Part shown: in pieces, positions 25,212 to 34,232 of the stretch | How the letters are laid out: the number at the start of each line of letters is the position of its first letter | Position numbering within the stretch: position 1 is the first letter of the stretch | Notes under the pieces: generated by a model | What the model was told of the DNA's origin: nothing | The model's input: only the letters and a program-made list of their open reading frames with translations | Databases searched by the model: none | NCBI GenBank assembly: GCA_002418765.1 | Contig: DIET01000014.1 | Location: forward strand, 62,001-126,000 | DNA from: Peptococcaceae bacterium UBA5767 | GTDB lineage: Bacteria; Bacillota; TC1; UBA5767 | DNA length: 64,000 nucleotides | Direction: 5' to 3' | Made by a program: the position numbers and the translations under genes

Positions 25212-27449
25212 ATGAGCAACACCAGTAACATTTTCACCATTGAACATCTCGTGGATAAGGTAAAAGCATACAATCCGGATGTTGATCAGAAACTCATCTA
25301 TAAAGCTTATCAAATTGCTTCTGAAGCACACAAGGGTCAAGTGCGTAAATCCGGCGAAGATTATATCACACATCCTCTTTCAGTAGCATTCATATTGACA
25401 GATTTTCAAATGGATACATCTTCTATAGTGGCAGGACTGTTGCATGATGTAGTTGAGGATACTGTTATTTCACTAGAAGAAGTACAGGACCAGTTTGGAG
25501 ATGAAATTGCTCATCTGGTCGATGGTGTAACCAAGCTGTCCATGATTGAATATAAAGACAGAGAAGAACACCAAGTTGAAAACTTGCGAAAAATGTTATT
25601 GGCGATGGCCAAGGATATTCGTGTTATCCTCATTAAATTATCAGACAGATTGCATAATATGAGAACATTAAAGTACATGACCATAGAGAAACAAAAACGA
25701 ACAGCACAAGAGACGTTGGAAATCTATTCTCCTTTAGCACATCGACTTGGTGTGTTTAAAATCAAATGGGAGCTCGAAGATTTGGCTTTAAAACACCTGG
25801 AACCAGAAAGTTACAGACAATTGGTGCAAACCATTTCCATGAAGCGGTTGGAAAGAGAAGAATACATCAATAGTGTTATCGATATTTTAAAACATGAAAT
25901 CAAAGAATTGAATATTGAAGTTGATATTCAGGGGAGACCCAAACATTTCTATAGCATTTACAACAAAATGACCAAGCAACACAAAGAGCTAAGTGAGATT
26001 TATGATCTTATTGCCATTCGCATCATTCTTGATTCTGTCCGAGACTGTTATGCTGTTTTGGGTATCATTCACACCCTATGGAAACCTATTCCTGGAAGAT
26101 TTAAAGATTATATTGCCATGCCCAAACCCAATATGTATCAATCCCTGCATACGACAGTGATTGGCCCAGGAGGAGAACCTTTCGAGGTACAGATCAGAAC
26201 TTGGGAGATGCATCGGACCTCTGAGTTTGGCGTAGCGGCTCATTGGGAGTACAAAGAAGGAAAACAGCAACGAAGTACGGGAGACCTCAATAAACAATTT
26301 ACTTGGTTTCGGAACACCATTATGGATTTACAAAAGGATACTGGTACAGCTAAGGATTTCATTGATACCCTAAAAACGGATATCTTTTCAGACCGTGTAT
26401 ATGTATTTACCCCCAAAGGTGACGTAGTTGAGTTGAAACAAGATTCTACACCGATAGATTTTGCTTACATGATTCATACAGATGTAGGCAACCGAATGAT
26501 TGGGGTCAAAGTAAACGGAAAAATGGTTCAGTTTGATCATAAATTGAAAACGGGTGATATTGTAGAAGTCAAAATCGCAAGGACTGGCAAACCCAGCATG
26601 GATTGGCTGAAAATAGTATCGACAACACAAGCCCGCAACAAAATTCGTAACTATTTTAAAAAGCTGAATCGTGATCAAAAAGTAGCACTGGGGAAAGAAC
26701 TGTTGCTCAAAGAGATCAACAAAGAACATTTGGATCATAAATATCTGAATGATATCTATTTAAATGAACTATTGAAGGTTTATTCCATGAATGCGCTAAG
26801 CGATATGTATGCTGCCATTGGAGACAATGGGCTTACAGCTACGCAAATCGTCAATCGCTTAAAAGACATGGCGCGTAAAGAAAATAAGGAGTCATTGGCT
26901 TTTTATGAAAGCACCATTAAACCATGGGATGATTTTGGAAAAGCATCCAACGGTATACGCGTCAAAGGTATTGATGATACTTTGATCCGTATTTCGCGTT
27001 GTTGCAACCCTATTCCTGATGATGCTATTGGCGGCTATATCAGCAGGGGGGCAGGGGTATCTGTTCACCGACAAGATTGTGCCAATTTTCAATATTTGAA
27101 GAAAACGGAACCAGAACGTATTATTGAGGTTGCTTGGGACAATAAACAGAATAGCATTTATCAAGTTAAAATAGAAATTATTGGTTTCAACCGAGATCAG
27201 CTGGCTTTGGATATCATGAAAGTACTCAATGAAGCCAAAACAACCATCAATTCCTTTAATGCACGCATCACCAAAGATTCCATGGCTCAGATTGATATTA
27301 AGATATTGATCAATGATCTAGGCCATTTGGAATACATTATCCAAAAACTCAATGGAATCAATGATGTTATCAATGTAAAACGAGTAACCCCTGGTAAACT
27401 TGGAGGGAAAAGCATTGAGAGTAGTCATGCAAAGAGCAAAAAACAGTAA
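25212..27449 (+). CDS. rel: Bifunctional (p)ppGpp synthetase/hydrolase, Rel type
   Basis: Stringent-response enzyme of 745 residues. The N-terminal HD hydrolase is intact (LLHDVVEDT), so it can degrade as well as make (p)ppGpp. The synthetase domain has HTLWKPIPGRFKDYIAMPK and YQSLHTTV. TGS (VFTPKGDVVELKQDSTPID), a helical region, a zinc-finger-like part (ISRCCNPIPDDAIGGYISRG) and a C-terminal ACT domain follow. ATG 25212 has GGAG six bases away; a TTG 12 bases upstream overlaps that site. It overlaps dtd by 35 nt. Confidence 0.95.
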   Translation: MSNTSNIFTIEHLVDKVKAYNPDVDQKLIYKAYQIASEAHKGQVRKSGEDYITHPLSVAFILTDFQMDTSSIVAGLLHDVVEDTVISLEEVQDQFGDEIAHLVDGVTKLSMIEYKDREEHQVENLRKMLLAMAKDIRVILIKLSDRLHNMRTLKYMTIEKQKRTAQETLEIYSPLAHRLGVFKIKWELEDLALKHLEPESYRQLVQTISMKRLEREEYINSVIDILKHEIKELNIEVDIQGRPKHFYSIYNKMTKQHKELSEIYDLIAIRIILDSVRDCYAVLGIIHTLWKPIPGRFKDYIAMPKPNMYQSLHTTVIGPGGEPFEVQIRTWEMHRTSEFGVAAHWEYKEGKQQRSTGDLNKQFTWFRNTIMDLQKDTGTAKDFIDTLKTDIFSDRVYVFTPKGDVVELKQDSTPIDFAYMIHTDVGNRMIGVKVNGKMVQFDHKLKTGDIVEVKIARTGKPSMDWLKIVSTTQARNKIRNYFKKLNRDQKVALGKELLLKEINKEHLDHKYLNDIYLNELLKVYSMNALSDMYAAIGDNGLTATQIVNRLKDMARKENKESLAFYESTIKPWDDFGKASNGIRVKGIDDTLIRISRCCNPIPDDAIGGYISRGAGVSVHRQDCANFQYLKKTEPERIIEVAWDNKQNSIYQVKIEIIGFNRDQLALDIMKVLNEAKTTINSFNARITKDSMAQIDIKILINDLGHLEYIIQKLNGINDVINVKRVTPGKLGGKSIESSHAKSKKQ

Positions 27450-27864
27450 GGTTAGTGTGGATGGAATTACAATTGGAGCCATTGAACATGGTTTGGTGGT
27501 ATTTCTAGGTGTGGAAAATACGGATACCTTGCACGATGTGGATTATTTGGCCAGAAAAATTGCTCGAATAAGAATCTTCCCTGATGAAGATGGGAAAATG
27601 AACCGATCTATCCTCGATGTGCAAGGACAAATTTTGTTGATTTCACAATTTACACTTTTTGGAGATGCGCACAAAGGCAATCGACCAAGTTTCGTCCAAG
27701 CGGCCGATCCCGTTCTTGCCAATCAATTGTACCAATCGTTGATTAATGCTCTAGAACAATACAATATAGTAGTGGAAACCGGCCAATTCCAGCAGCAAAT
27801 GTCGGTTTCCCTGATCAATGAAGGTCCTGTTACCATAATCATGGATTCGAATAAGAAATTTTAA
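27415..27864 (+). CDS. dtd: D-aminoacyl-tRNA deacylase
   Basis: Removes D-amino acids (and Gly from tRNA-Ala) wrongly attached to tRNA. The 149 residues contain the two active-site motifs SQFTLFGD and NEGPVT. The start is TTG 27415 behind GGAGGG at 27402, giving LRVVMQRAK, which matches the family N-terminus read as MRVV. The reading frame starts inside rel, a common relA-dtd coupling. Confidence 0.93.
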   Translation: MRVVMQRAKNSKVSVDGITIGAIEHGLVVFLGVENTDTLHDVDYLARKIARIRIFPDEDGKMNRSILDVQGQILLISQFTLFGDAHKGNRPSFVQAADPVLANQLYQSLINALEQYNIVVETGQFQQQMSVSLINEGPVTIIMDSNKKF

Positions 27865-27874
27865 GGAGACAGTG

Positions 27875-28522
27875 ATGATTTATAAACGATTTACGTCGGG
27901 AACGATTGCTTCTTGTACTTATATATTGGCAGATGAATTTACCAAGGAAGCTGTGATGATTGATCCTGGTTATACGCAAAAAGAAGCAGATGTATTTATT
28001 GAAGAAGAAAATTTGACATTAAAGTATATTATCGACACCCATGGCCATGCTGATCATATCCACAACAATGCATATTTCAAGACAAAATACGGTTCAGAAA
28101 TTCTTATTCATCCTCTAGATGCCAATTATCTTGAGAATCCCAATATGAATCTAAGTGAATACTTGGGATATGCTCTACAAAGCCCTCCTGCGGATAGATT
28201 GGTGAATGATGGAGATGAAATCAAATTCGGGCGTGAAATACTGACTGTCCACCATACACCGGGACACACACCGGGGAGTATCTCATTAAGCCGTGACGGC
28301 GCCTGGTTTGTTGGTGATTTGGTTTTTAATGGTTCTGTAGGCAGAACGGATCTTACAGGTGGAGATGCCGATTTGTTGATGAAAACCCTTAAAGAGAAAA
28401 TCATCAACCTACCCGAAGAAACCAAAATATATTCCGGACATGGCTATTATGAAACGACTATTAAAGAACAAAAAAGAGTTAATCCTTTTTTTCTTAACTT
28501 GATGGGAGGCCAAGATGAATGA
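27875..28522 (+). CDS. Metallo-beta-lactamase fold hydrolase (glyoxalase II-like)
   Basis: A 215-residue MBL-fold enzyme with the metal-binding DTHGHADHIHN, HHTPGHTPGSISL, FVGDLVFNGSVGRTDL and final SGHGYYETT. This is the short YqgX/YcbL-like type, often annotated as hydroxyacylglutathione hydrolase, though glutathione is unlikely in such an organism. ATG 27875 is six bases after AAGGAG. It follows rel-dtd, a common Firmicute string. Substrate unknown. Confidence 0.85.
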   Translation: MIYKRFTSGTIASCTYILADEFTKEAVMIDPGYTQKEADVFIEEENLTLKYIIDTHGHADHIHNNAYFKTKYGSEILIHPLDANYLENPNMNLSEYLGYALQSPPADRLVNDGDEIKFGREILTVHHTPGHTPGSISLSRDGAWFVGDLVFNGSVGRTDLTGGDADLLMKTLKEKIINLPEETKIYSGHGYYETTIKEQKRVNPFFLNLMGGQDE

Positions 28523-29621
28523 AATAAAATATGTTGATTTCGAAACACTTGAAAAACTCATGCAACAAATATTGATGGCAGCAGGTGTTCCGGAACAAGA
28601 TGCCAAGATTGTGGCAGATGTCCTGATTCAGGCAGACAAGCTAGGGATTGATTCTCATGGGATCAATCGACTTAAACCGATTTACATTGATCGCATCAAA
28701 CAGGGTATTTTAAATCCAGTAACCGAAATTGAAGTAATTAAGGATTCGCCAACCACTACGATATTCGATGGGCATAATGGCATGGGGCATGTTGTTGCCA
28801 AAACTGCGATGCAACGAGCTATCGACAAGGCAAGACGTTACGGTCTAGGGATGAGTGCTGTTCGCAATTCCACTCACTATGGCATAGCTGGTTATTATGC
28901 GCTGATGGCTACCAAACAAGATATGATTGGTATAACAGGGACCAATGCCAGGCCATCGATTGCTCCCACATTCGGAGTAGAAAACATGATGGGAACAAAT
29001 CCATTGACCTTTGGCATTCCTACAGATGAGGCATTTCCATTTTTATTGGATTGCGCCACATCTGTAACCCAAAGAGGAAAAATAGAATATTATGCAAGAA
29101 ATGGAATGGATACACCACCTGGATTGGTTATTGATCAATCTGGAGATGAAATGACTGACAGCGTAAAAATTCTTCAAGCCTTGGTGGCAGGCGAAGCCGC
29201 TTTGCTGCCACTTGGTGGTAAAGGCGAAGAGAATGGTGGCTACAAAGGATATGGCTATGCTGCCGTGGTGGAAATTCTTTCAGCAGCCTTGGCTGGAGGA
29301 AGTTTTCTGAAAATGCTGACTGGTTTTGATGAACAGGGCAATCGCATTCCTTATCCGTTGGGTCATTTCTTTTTGGCCATCGATACCGATCACTTTATTG
29401 GAAAGGATGCTTTTAAAAAAATTGCCGGGCAAATTGTAGAAGAATTACGCCAGTCTGCCGTAGCGCCAGGAGAAGAACGGATTTATACAGCAGGGGAGAA
29501 GGAATACTTGGTTTATGCGCAAAGAAAGAATCAAGGCATCCCCATAGGAGAAACCTTGCAAAAAGAGATCAATGACATGATCAAAGAATTCTCTATCAAA
29601 GGATTTGACTTGCCGTTTTAA
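28515..29621 (+). CDS. Malate/L-lactate dehydrogenase (Ldh2) family oxidoreductase
   Basis: A 368-residue NAD(P)-dependent 2-hydroxyacid/imine dehydrogenase of the Ldh2/YbiC family, unrelated to ordinary lactate dehydrogenase. Motifs are ADKLGIDSHGINRL, AVRNSTHYGIAGYYA (proton-relay His), GTNPLTFGIPT and GGYKGYGYAAVVEIL. Members act on malate, sulfolactate, ureidoglycolate or cyclic imines, so the substrate is open. It overlaps the preceding gene by 8 nt and may be co-transcribed with rel-dtd. Confidence 0.85.
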   Translation: MNEIKYVDFETLEKLMQQILMAAGVPEQDAKIVADVLIQADKLGIDSHGINRLKPIYIDRIKQGILNPVTEIEVIKDSPTTTIFDGHNGMGHVVAKTAMQRAIDKARRYGLGMSAVRNSTHYGIAGYYALMATKQDMIGITGTNARPSIAPTFGVENMMGTNPLTFGIPTDEAFPFLLDCATSVTQRGKIEYYARNGMDTPPGLVIDQSGDEMTDSVKILQALVAGEAALLPLGGKGEENGGYKGYGYAAVVEILSAALAGGSFLKMLTGFDEQGNRIPYPLGHFFLAIDTDHFIGKDAFKKIAGQIVEELRQSAVAPGEERIYTAGEKEYLVYAQRKNQGIPIGETLQKEINDMIKEFSIKGFDLPF

Positions 29622-29649
29622 AACTGACAAGAAGATCAATAATCTGTTG

Positions 29650-29677
29650 TTGACAAGCCACAGATATATCCTATAGA
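29650..29677 (+). promoter_or_regulatory. Promoter of the hisS-aspS operon
   Basis: Perfect TTGACA (29650-29655), 16-base spacer, TATAGA (29672-29677). Start near 29684. A second TATAAT at 29685-29690 has no matching -35. Confidence 0.65.
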
Positions 29678-29683
29678 ATTGGT

Positions 29684-29890
29684 ATATAATTTAATAATTC
29701 GTGATGATGGGATACAGGAAATGGAAACGCATACCAAGAGAAAGAAGTCCAGGCTGAGAGCTTCTGATGATATCCATAGACAAAAGACACCCCTGAACGA
29801 AAGCTTTTGAGAGGGACAAAGAGATTTGTTCAATCAGGGTGGCAACGCGGAACTAGCTTTCGTCCCTGGCCGGGCGAAAGCTTTTTATAT
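29684..29890 (+). promoter_or_regulatory. T-box leader of hisS-aspS
   Basis: tRNA-sensing leader that lets transcription continue when a cognate tRNA is uncharged. The T-box core AGGGTGGCAACGCGG lies at 29836-29850; its flanks pair with CGTCCCT (29861-29867) to form the antiterminator. The competing terminator has arms 29855-29866 and 29872-29882 and a T-run. Upstream, GGGATA (29709-29714) can pair with TATCC (29771-29775) in Stem I, leaving a candidate specifier GAC at 29779-29781 (Asp) followed by A. Another GAC/CAC overlap is at 29786-29790. CCCTGA (29791-29796) pairs with TCAGGG (29834-29839). The class is certain from the T-box core; the specifier assignment is tentative. Confidence 0.88.
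29855..29886 (+). terminator. T-box regulated terminator
   Basis: Stem AGCTTTCG/CGAAAGCT (29855-29862, 29875-29882) plus CCC/GGG around a 5-base loop, one bulged T, then TTTT. It is mutually exclusive with the antiterminator. Confidence 0.9.
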
Positions 29891-29907
29891 GGAAAAAGGA
29901 GAAGATG

Positions 29908-31173
29908 ATGGCAATCAATAGACCTAAAGGAACCAATGATATTCTGCCTCAGGACATGAGAGTATGGCATGCCATAGAGCAAAACATAAGAGATATTTGT
30001 CAAGTATATGGCTATGAAGAGATACGCACGCCCATATTTGAACACACAGAACTTTTTCAACGAGGGGTTGGTGAAACCTCTGATATCGTAGAAAAGGAAA
30101 TGTACACCTTTCATGATAAAGGAAATCGAAGTATTACCTTAAGACCAGAAGGTACGGCCTCGGTGGTTCGTGCTTTTGTAGAGAGCAGAAATTTTGCAGA
30201 GGCACAACCCATAAAATACTATTATCAAGGACCCATGTTTCGATACGCTCGACCACAAGCTGGACGTTTCAGACAGTTTCATCAATTTGGCGTAGAAGCA
30301 TTTGGAACCCAAGATCCATTGATTGATGCTGAAGTCATTCACCTATGTATGCGTTTTTTCTATGGATTGGGACTTAAAAATTTGCAGTTGCATATCAACA
30401 GTGTGGGGTGCAAGACCTGCCGCCCGATACACAAAGAAGCCTTGAAAGATTACCTTCGACCTTCTTATGATGCATTGTGCGAAACGTGTCAAAATCGCTT
30501 TGAGAGCAATCCTCTACGAATCTTTGATTGTAAAAACGAATCCTGTCAAAAGATTGTCAAGAATGCACCCACCATTACCAGCTGTTTGTGTGAGGATTGT
30601 AAAAATCATCTTGAAGAACTCGAGGGTATTCTAAAAACCAGTGGGGTGGATTATGTCTTGGATGAACATTTGGTAAGAGGATTGGATTACTATACCAAAA
30701 CAGCCTTTGAAATTATGGTTTCTGATATTGGAGCACAAAGTTCCATTGGCGGCGGAGGGAGATATGATTCCTTGGTTGAAGAAGTGGGAGGACCCGACAT
30801 GCCAGGTATTGGTTTTGCTATTGGACTGGAAAGAACCATCAAGGCCTTGGAGGCGCAAGGTGTTCTTGCTTGGAAAAAGGAAAAAACCAAAGTTTTCGTT
30901 GCTTGTGTCAGTTCGTTAGAGAAAAGAGATGCATATCAATTGCTTCTTCAACTACGAGGAGCCAATATTGCTTCTGAAATGGATGTCATGGATAGGAGTC
31001 TGAAGGCTCAATTTAAATATGCCAATAAACAGAATTTTTCTTATGTTATTACCGTGGGGGAAGAAGAGATCGCTCACAATCGTTTTGCGCTTAAGAACAT
31101 GCAGGATGGAACAGAAAATCAATTGTCTACGAAAGAAATTATCGACCTTTTGAAGGAGGAATCAACATGTTAG
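29908..31173 (+). CDS. hisS: Histidyl-tRNA synthetase
   Basis: Class II aminoacyl-tRNA synthetase of 421 residues. RPKGTNDILPQD, motif 2 (QGPMFRYARPQAGRFRQFHQ), LVRGLDYYTKTAFE and the motif 3 GIGFAIGLERT are diagnostic, with an anticodon-binding C-terminal domain. The ATG at 29908 is six bases from AAGGAG; the neighbouring ATG 29905 is too close. It overlaps aspS by 7 nt. Confidence 0.97.
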   Translation: MAINRPKGTNDILPQDMRVWHAIEQNIRDICQVYGYEEIRTPIFEHTELFQRGVGETSDIVEKEMYTFHDKGNRSITLRPEGTASVVRAFVESRNFAEAQPIKYYYQGPMFRYARPQAGRFRQFHQFGVEAFGTQDPLIDAEVIHLCMRFFYGLGLKNLQLHINSVGCKTCRPIHKEALKDYLRPSYDALCETCQNRFESNPLRIFDCKNESCQKIVKNAPTITSCLCEDCKNHLEELEGILKTSGVDYVLDEHLVRGLDYYTKTAFEIMVSDIGAQSSIGGGGRYDSLVEEVGGPDMPGIGFAIGLERTIKALEAQGVLAWKKEKTKVFVACVSSLEKRDAYQLLLQLRGANIASEMDVMDRSLKAQFKYANKQNFSYVITVGEEEIAHNRFALKNMQDGTENQLSTKEIIDLLKEESTC

Positions 31174-32945
31174 CATTACAAAGAACAATCTATTGCGGTG
31201 AGGTTCATAAAAATATGGTTGGTCAAGATATCATCTTGAATGGTTGGGTGCACAAACGAAGAGACCATGGCGGATTGATTTTTGTGGATTTGCGGGATCG
31301 TACCGGCATCATTCAAATTGTTTTTAATGAAGAACTTTCCAAAGAAACATTGGAAATGGCTGAATCCATTCGCAATGAATATGTACTAGCCATAAAAGGA
31401 AGAGTTGTTGCCCGAGCGTCAGAAGCGATCAATGACAAAATGGTCACCGGCGAGATAGAAGTAGTATGCCATGAGATTTTGGTGCTCAATAAGTCGAAAA
31501 CACCGGTCTTTGACATTGCTGATGGTATCAATGTGGATGAAAACATTCGTTTGAAATATCGGTACCTGGATTTGCGTCGTCCGGAAATGCAACAAAACAT
31601 GATGTTGCGCCACAGCGTAACCATGGCCATGAGGAACTATTTGGATCAAAAAGGGTTTTTAGAAATTGAAACACCAATGTTAACCAAAAGTACTCCAGAA
31701 GGCGCCAGAGATTATTTGGTACCCAGCAGAGTCAATCCGGGTCATTTTTTTGCCTTGCCCCAATCACCACAAATATTCAAACAAATTCTCATGGTATCAG
31801 GTCTGGAAAAGTATTTTCAGATTGCCAGATGTTTTCGTGATGAAGATCTTAGGGCTGATCGCCAACCTGAATTTACCCAATTGGACATGGAAATGTCCTT
31901 TGTGAATCAAAAGGACATTATGGATTTGATTGAAAGTATGATGATTCATATTTTTAAAGAAACGATGAACACAACTTTGAATCCTTCGTTTCCAGTGATT
32001 ACATATCAGGAAGCCATGAAAAAGTATGGTTCCGACAGACCTGACATGAGATTCGACATGGAATTGGTAGACATATCTGATTTGGTAAAGAATGTGAAAT
32101 TTCAAGTGTTTTCATCCGTTATCGCAAACAATGGACAAGTCAAAGGAATCAGAGTTCCTGAATGTGCCACGTATTCCAGAAGAGAGATTGACGCACTTAT
32201 GGAAATCGCTGCTACCTTCGGCGCCAAAGGATTGGCTTGGATTGCCATTACTGCAGAAGAGATCAAATCTCCCATCAAAAAGTTCCTGCAAGAAGATGAA
32301 TTGGAAGCCATTATGAACCTCATGCAGGCTCAACAGGGGGACTTGTTGCTTTTCGTTGCGGATCAACCGTCTATCGTCGCAGCCTCGCTGGGAGCTCTTC
32401 GTTTGGAATTCGGTAAAAGATTGCATCTCATCGATGAAAAAGAACTTCATTTCTGTTGGGTTGTAGATTTCCCATTACTGGAATATGATGAAGAAAATGA
32501 ACGATATGTGGCAATACATCATATGTTCACGGCTCCCAAAGACGAGGATGTCGCATTGTTGGATAGTCATCCTTTGGATGTACGTGCCCAAGCATATGAT
32601 CTGATCTTGAATGGTATAGAACTTGGTGGTGGATCCATACGAATCCATCAAAAAAAGATGCAACAGAAGATATTTGATCTCATAGGATTTAGTGCAGAAG
32701 AAGCTGACGAAAAATTCGGTTTCCTGTTAGAAGCCTTTGAATTTGGAGCTCCTCCACATGGGGGTGTGGCATTTGGTCTTGATCGCATGATTATGTTGAT
32801 GCGAAATCGCCCCAGCATTAGGGACGTTATCGCTTTTCCTAAAACCCAAAGTGCGTCTGATCTGATGGTACAAGCGCCCAGTAACGTTATCGATCGACAG
32901 CTTCAAGAACTCTTTATTAAAACCACTGTACCCAAAACCAAATAA
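31167..32945 (+). CDS. aspS: Aspartyl-tRNA synthetase
   Basis: Bacterial-type AspRS of 592 residues: OB anticodon domain (GWVHKRRDHGGLIFVDLRDR), class II core (RYLDLRRPEMQ, FRDEDLRADRQPEFTQLD), the bacterial GAD insertion (about residues 280-420) and the C-terminal motif 3 (HGGVAFGLDR). Whether it is discriminating or also makes Asp-tRNA-Asn cannot be judged here. Coupled to hisS and under the same T-box. Confidence 0.97.
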   Translation: MLALQRTIYCGEVHKNMVGQDIILNGWVHKRRDHGGLIFVDLRDRTGIIQIVFNEELSKETLEMAESIRNEYVLAIKGRVVARASEAINDKMVTGEIEVVCHEILVLNKSKTPVFDIADGINVDENIRLKYRYLDLRRPEMQQNMMLRHSVTMAMRNYLDQKGFLEIETPMLTKSTPEGARDYLVPSRVNPGHFFALPQSPQIFKQILMVSGLEKYFQIARCFRDEDLRADRQPEFTQLDMEMSFVNQKDIMDLIESMMIHIFKETMNTTLNPSFPVITYQEAMKKYGSDRPDMRFDMELVDISDLVKNVKFQVFSSVIANNGQVKGIRVPECATYSRREIDALMEIAATFGAKGLAWIAITAEEIKSPIKKFLQEDELEAIMNLMQAQQGDLLLFVADQPSIVAASLGALRLEFGKRLHLIDEKELHFCWVVDFPLLEYDEENERYVAIHHMFTAPKDEDVALLDSHPLDVRAQAYDLILNGIELGGGSIRIHQKKMQQKIFDLIGFSAEEADEKFGFLLEAFEFGAPPHGGVAFGLDRMIMLMRNRPSIRDVIAFPKTQSASDLMVQAPSNVIDRQLQELFIKTTVPKTK

Positions 32946-32954
32946 GAGGGTGTC

Positions 32955-33650
32955 ATGAAAAAACAGCACGAAAGAACCCTTCTTCTCATTGGAGAGGAAG
33001 GGTTGAAACGCTTAAGCAACCAGCATGTTTTGATTATTGGTATTGGTGGAGTAGGTTCATTTGTTGTGGAAGGATTGGTTCGTGCCGGCATAGGTGCCAT
33101 CACCTTGATTGATTTTGATGTTATTCAAGAATCCAACATCAATCGACAAATTATGGCTTATTATTCTACAATAGGACAATACAAGGTAAATGCCATGAAG
33201 ACTCGAATCTTGGACATAAATCCGGAATGTCAAGTTACTGCACTGCCTGATTATTTCAAACCTGATCATTTGCTCATGCATTCTTATGATTATGTCATCG
33301 ATGCGATTGATTCAGTGGATGCCAAGGTTAATCTTCTTAAGCTCTGTTATGAGAGACGTATTCCAGTCATTTCCTCCATGGGTACGGGAAACAAACTCGA
33401 CAATGAATCTTTTCAGATTACAGATATTTCTAAGACGCATACTTGCCCATTGGCTAGAATCATACGAAAGAAACTAAGAGAAAATGGCATTGAAAAAGGC
33501 ATCAAGGTATTGTTTTCTACAGCGATACCTAGCATGCATTCTAATCATACGTCAGGAGAACACATTGGCAGTATATCCACAGTTCCTTCTGTGGCCGGAC
33601 TATTGATTGCAGGAAATGTCATTACAGAAATATTGAAGAGAAAGGAGTAA
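32955..33650 (+). CDS. tcdA: E1-like ThiF/TcdA family protein (tRNA t6A dehydratase type)
   Basis: A 231-residue adenylating enzyme. IIGIGGVGSFVVEGLVRAGI is the nucleotide-binding loop, followed by DFDVIQESNINRQ and AIDSVDAKV. This is the TcdA (YgdL/YrvM) subgroup that cyclises N6-threonylcarbamoyladenosine in tRNAs. It follows hisS-aspS by 9 bases, a frequent order in Firmicutes. Symbol given by family and context. Confidence 0.82.
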   Translation: MKKQHERTLLLIGEEGLKRLSNQHVLIIGIGGVGSFVVEGLVRAGIGAITLIDFDVIQESNINRQIMAYYSTIGQYKVNAMKTRILDINPECQVTALPDYFKPDHLLMHSYDYVIDAIDSVDAKVNLLKLCYERRIPVISSMGTGNKLDNESFQITDISKTHTCPLARIIRKKLRENGIEKGIKVLFSTAIPSMHSNHTSGEHIGSISTVPSVAGLLIAGNVITEILKRKE

Positions 33651-33655
33651 CCATC

Positions 33656-34201
33656 ATGGTGGAATCAACCCATCTGCGTCATTCTTTGGTCATTCGTTTC
33701 AAAAAGATACGAGGACAGATCCAAGCAATAGAGCGTATGCTTCAGGATAAGTCGTGTCAGGATATCTTCATTCAACTCTCAGCGGTTAAATCTGCTCTTG
33801 ACAAGGCGTCCTTGCTGGTCTTGGAGAATCATATGCAATCTTGTCTTTTGAGTGCCTCAAACAATACATCACTGGATGATCAAAAAAACAATCTTATCCA
33901 ATTTATTCGTAATTACAAGTACGGCAATAGCAGCATGCCTTATGTACGACAGGACATAGATACGCTCCTTTACGAATCCGCTGAACGCACAGGTTTCGTA
34001 ATTAAAACGTTAGAGGATTTTCAAGAAGATCGTTGTAGTGATGTTTTGAAGAATACTTCGGAGATAAGAGGTCTTTTGGGTAGAGTAGGACTTATTCTAT
34101 TTGAAAGTGAAATTGAACATTCCGTGATCAAATGTGATGAATCAGATGAATTTGACAATCTTGAAAATATCCTGAACATGGCAAAAAAGTTCATCATTTG
34201 A
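33656..34201 (+). CDS. CsoR-like metal-sensing regulator with an internal tandem duplication
   Basis: A 181-residue protein built of two CsoR/DUF156-like units. Unit 1 (about residues 12-66) has RFKKIRGQIQAIERML and the copper-sensor ligand set Cys34, His59, Cys63 with exactly the 25- and 4-residue spacing of CsoR. Unit 2 (about 105-160) aligns to it at an offset of 93: Cys127 is kept (EDRCSDVL against DKSCQDIF), but Glu152 and Ser156 replace His and Cys. Ordinary CsoR proteins are about 90-110 residues and form dimers or tetramers. This looks like a covalent pseudo-dimer with one intact site. It is 5 nt after tcdA, with no metal pump next to it. Confidence 0.75.
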   Translation: MVESTHLRHSLVIRFKKIRGQIQAIERMLQDKSCQDIFIQLSAVKSALDKASLLVLENHMQSCLLSASNNTSLDDQKNNLIQFIRNYKYGNSSMPYVRQDIDTLLYESAERTGFVIKTLEDFQEDRCSDVLKNTSEIRGLLGRVGLILFESEIEHSVIKCDESDEFDNLENILNMAKKFII

Positions 34202-34232
34202 TGTAATGATCAACGATACAAGGGAGGATAAG

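Noticed and set aside
29830..30114. 94-residue minus-strand frame over the T-box and hisS start
   Set aside because: Covers the T-box core and the hisS N-terminus; no independent support.
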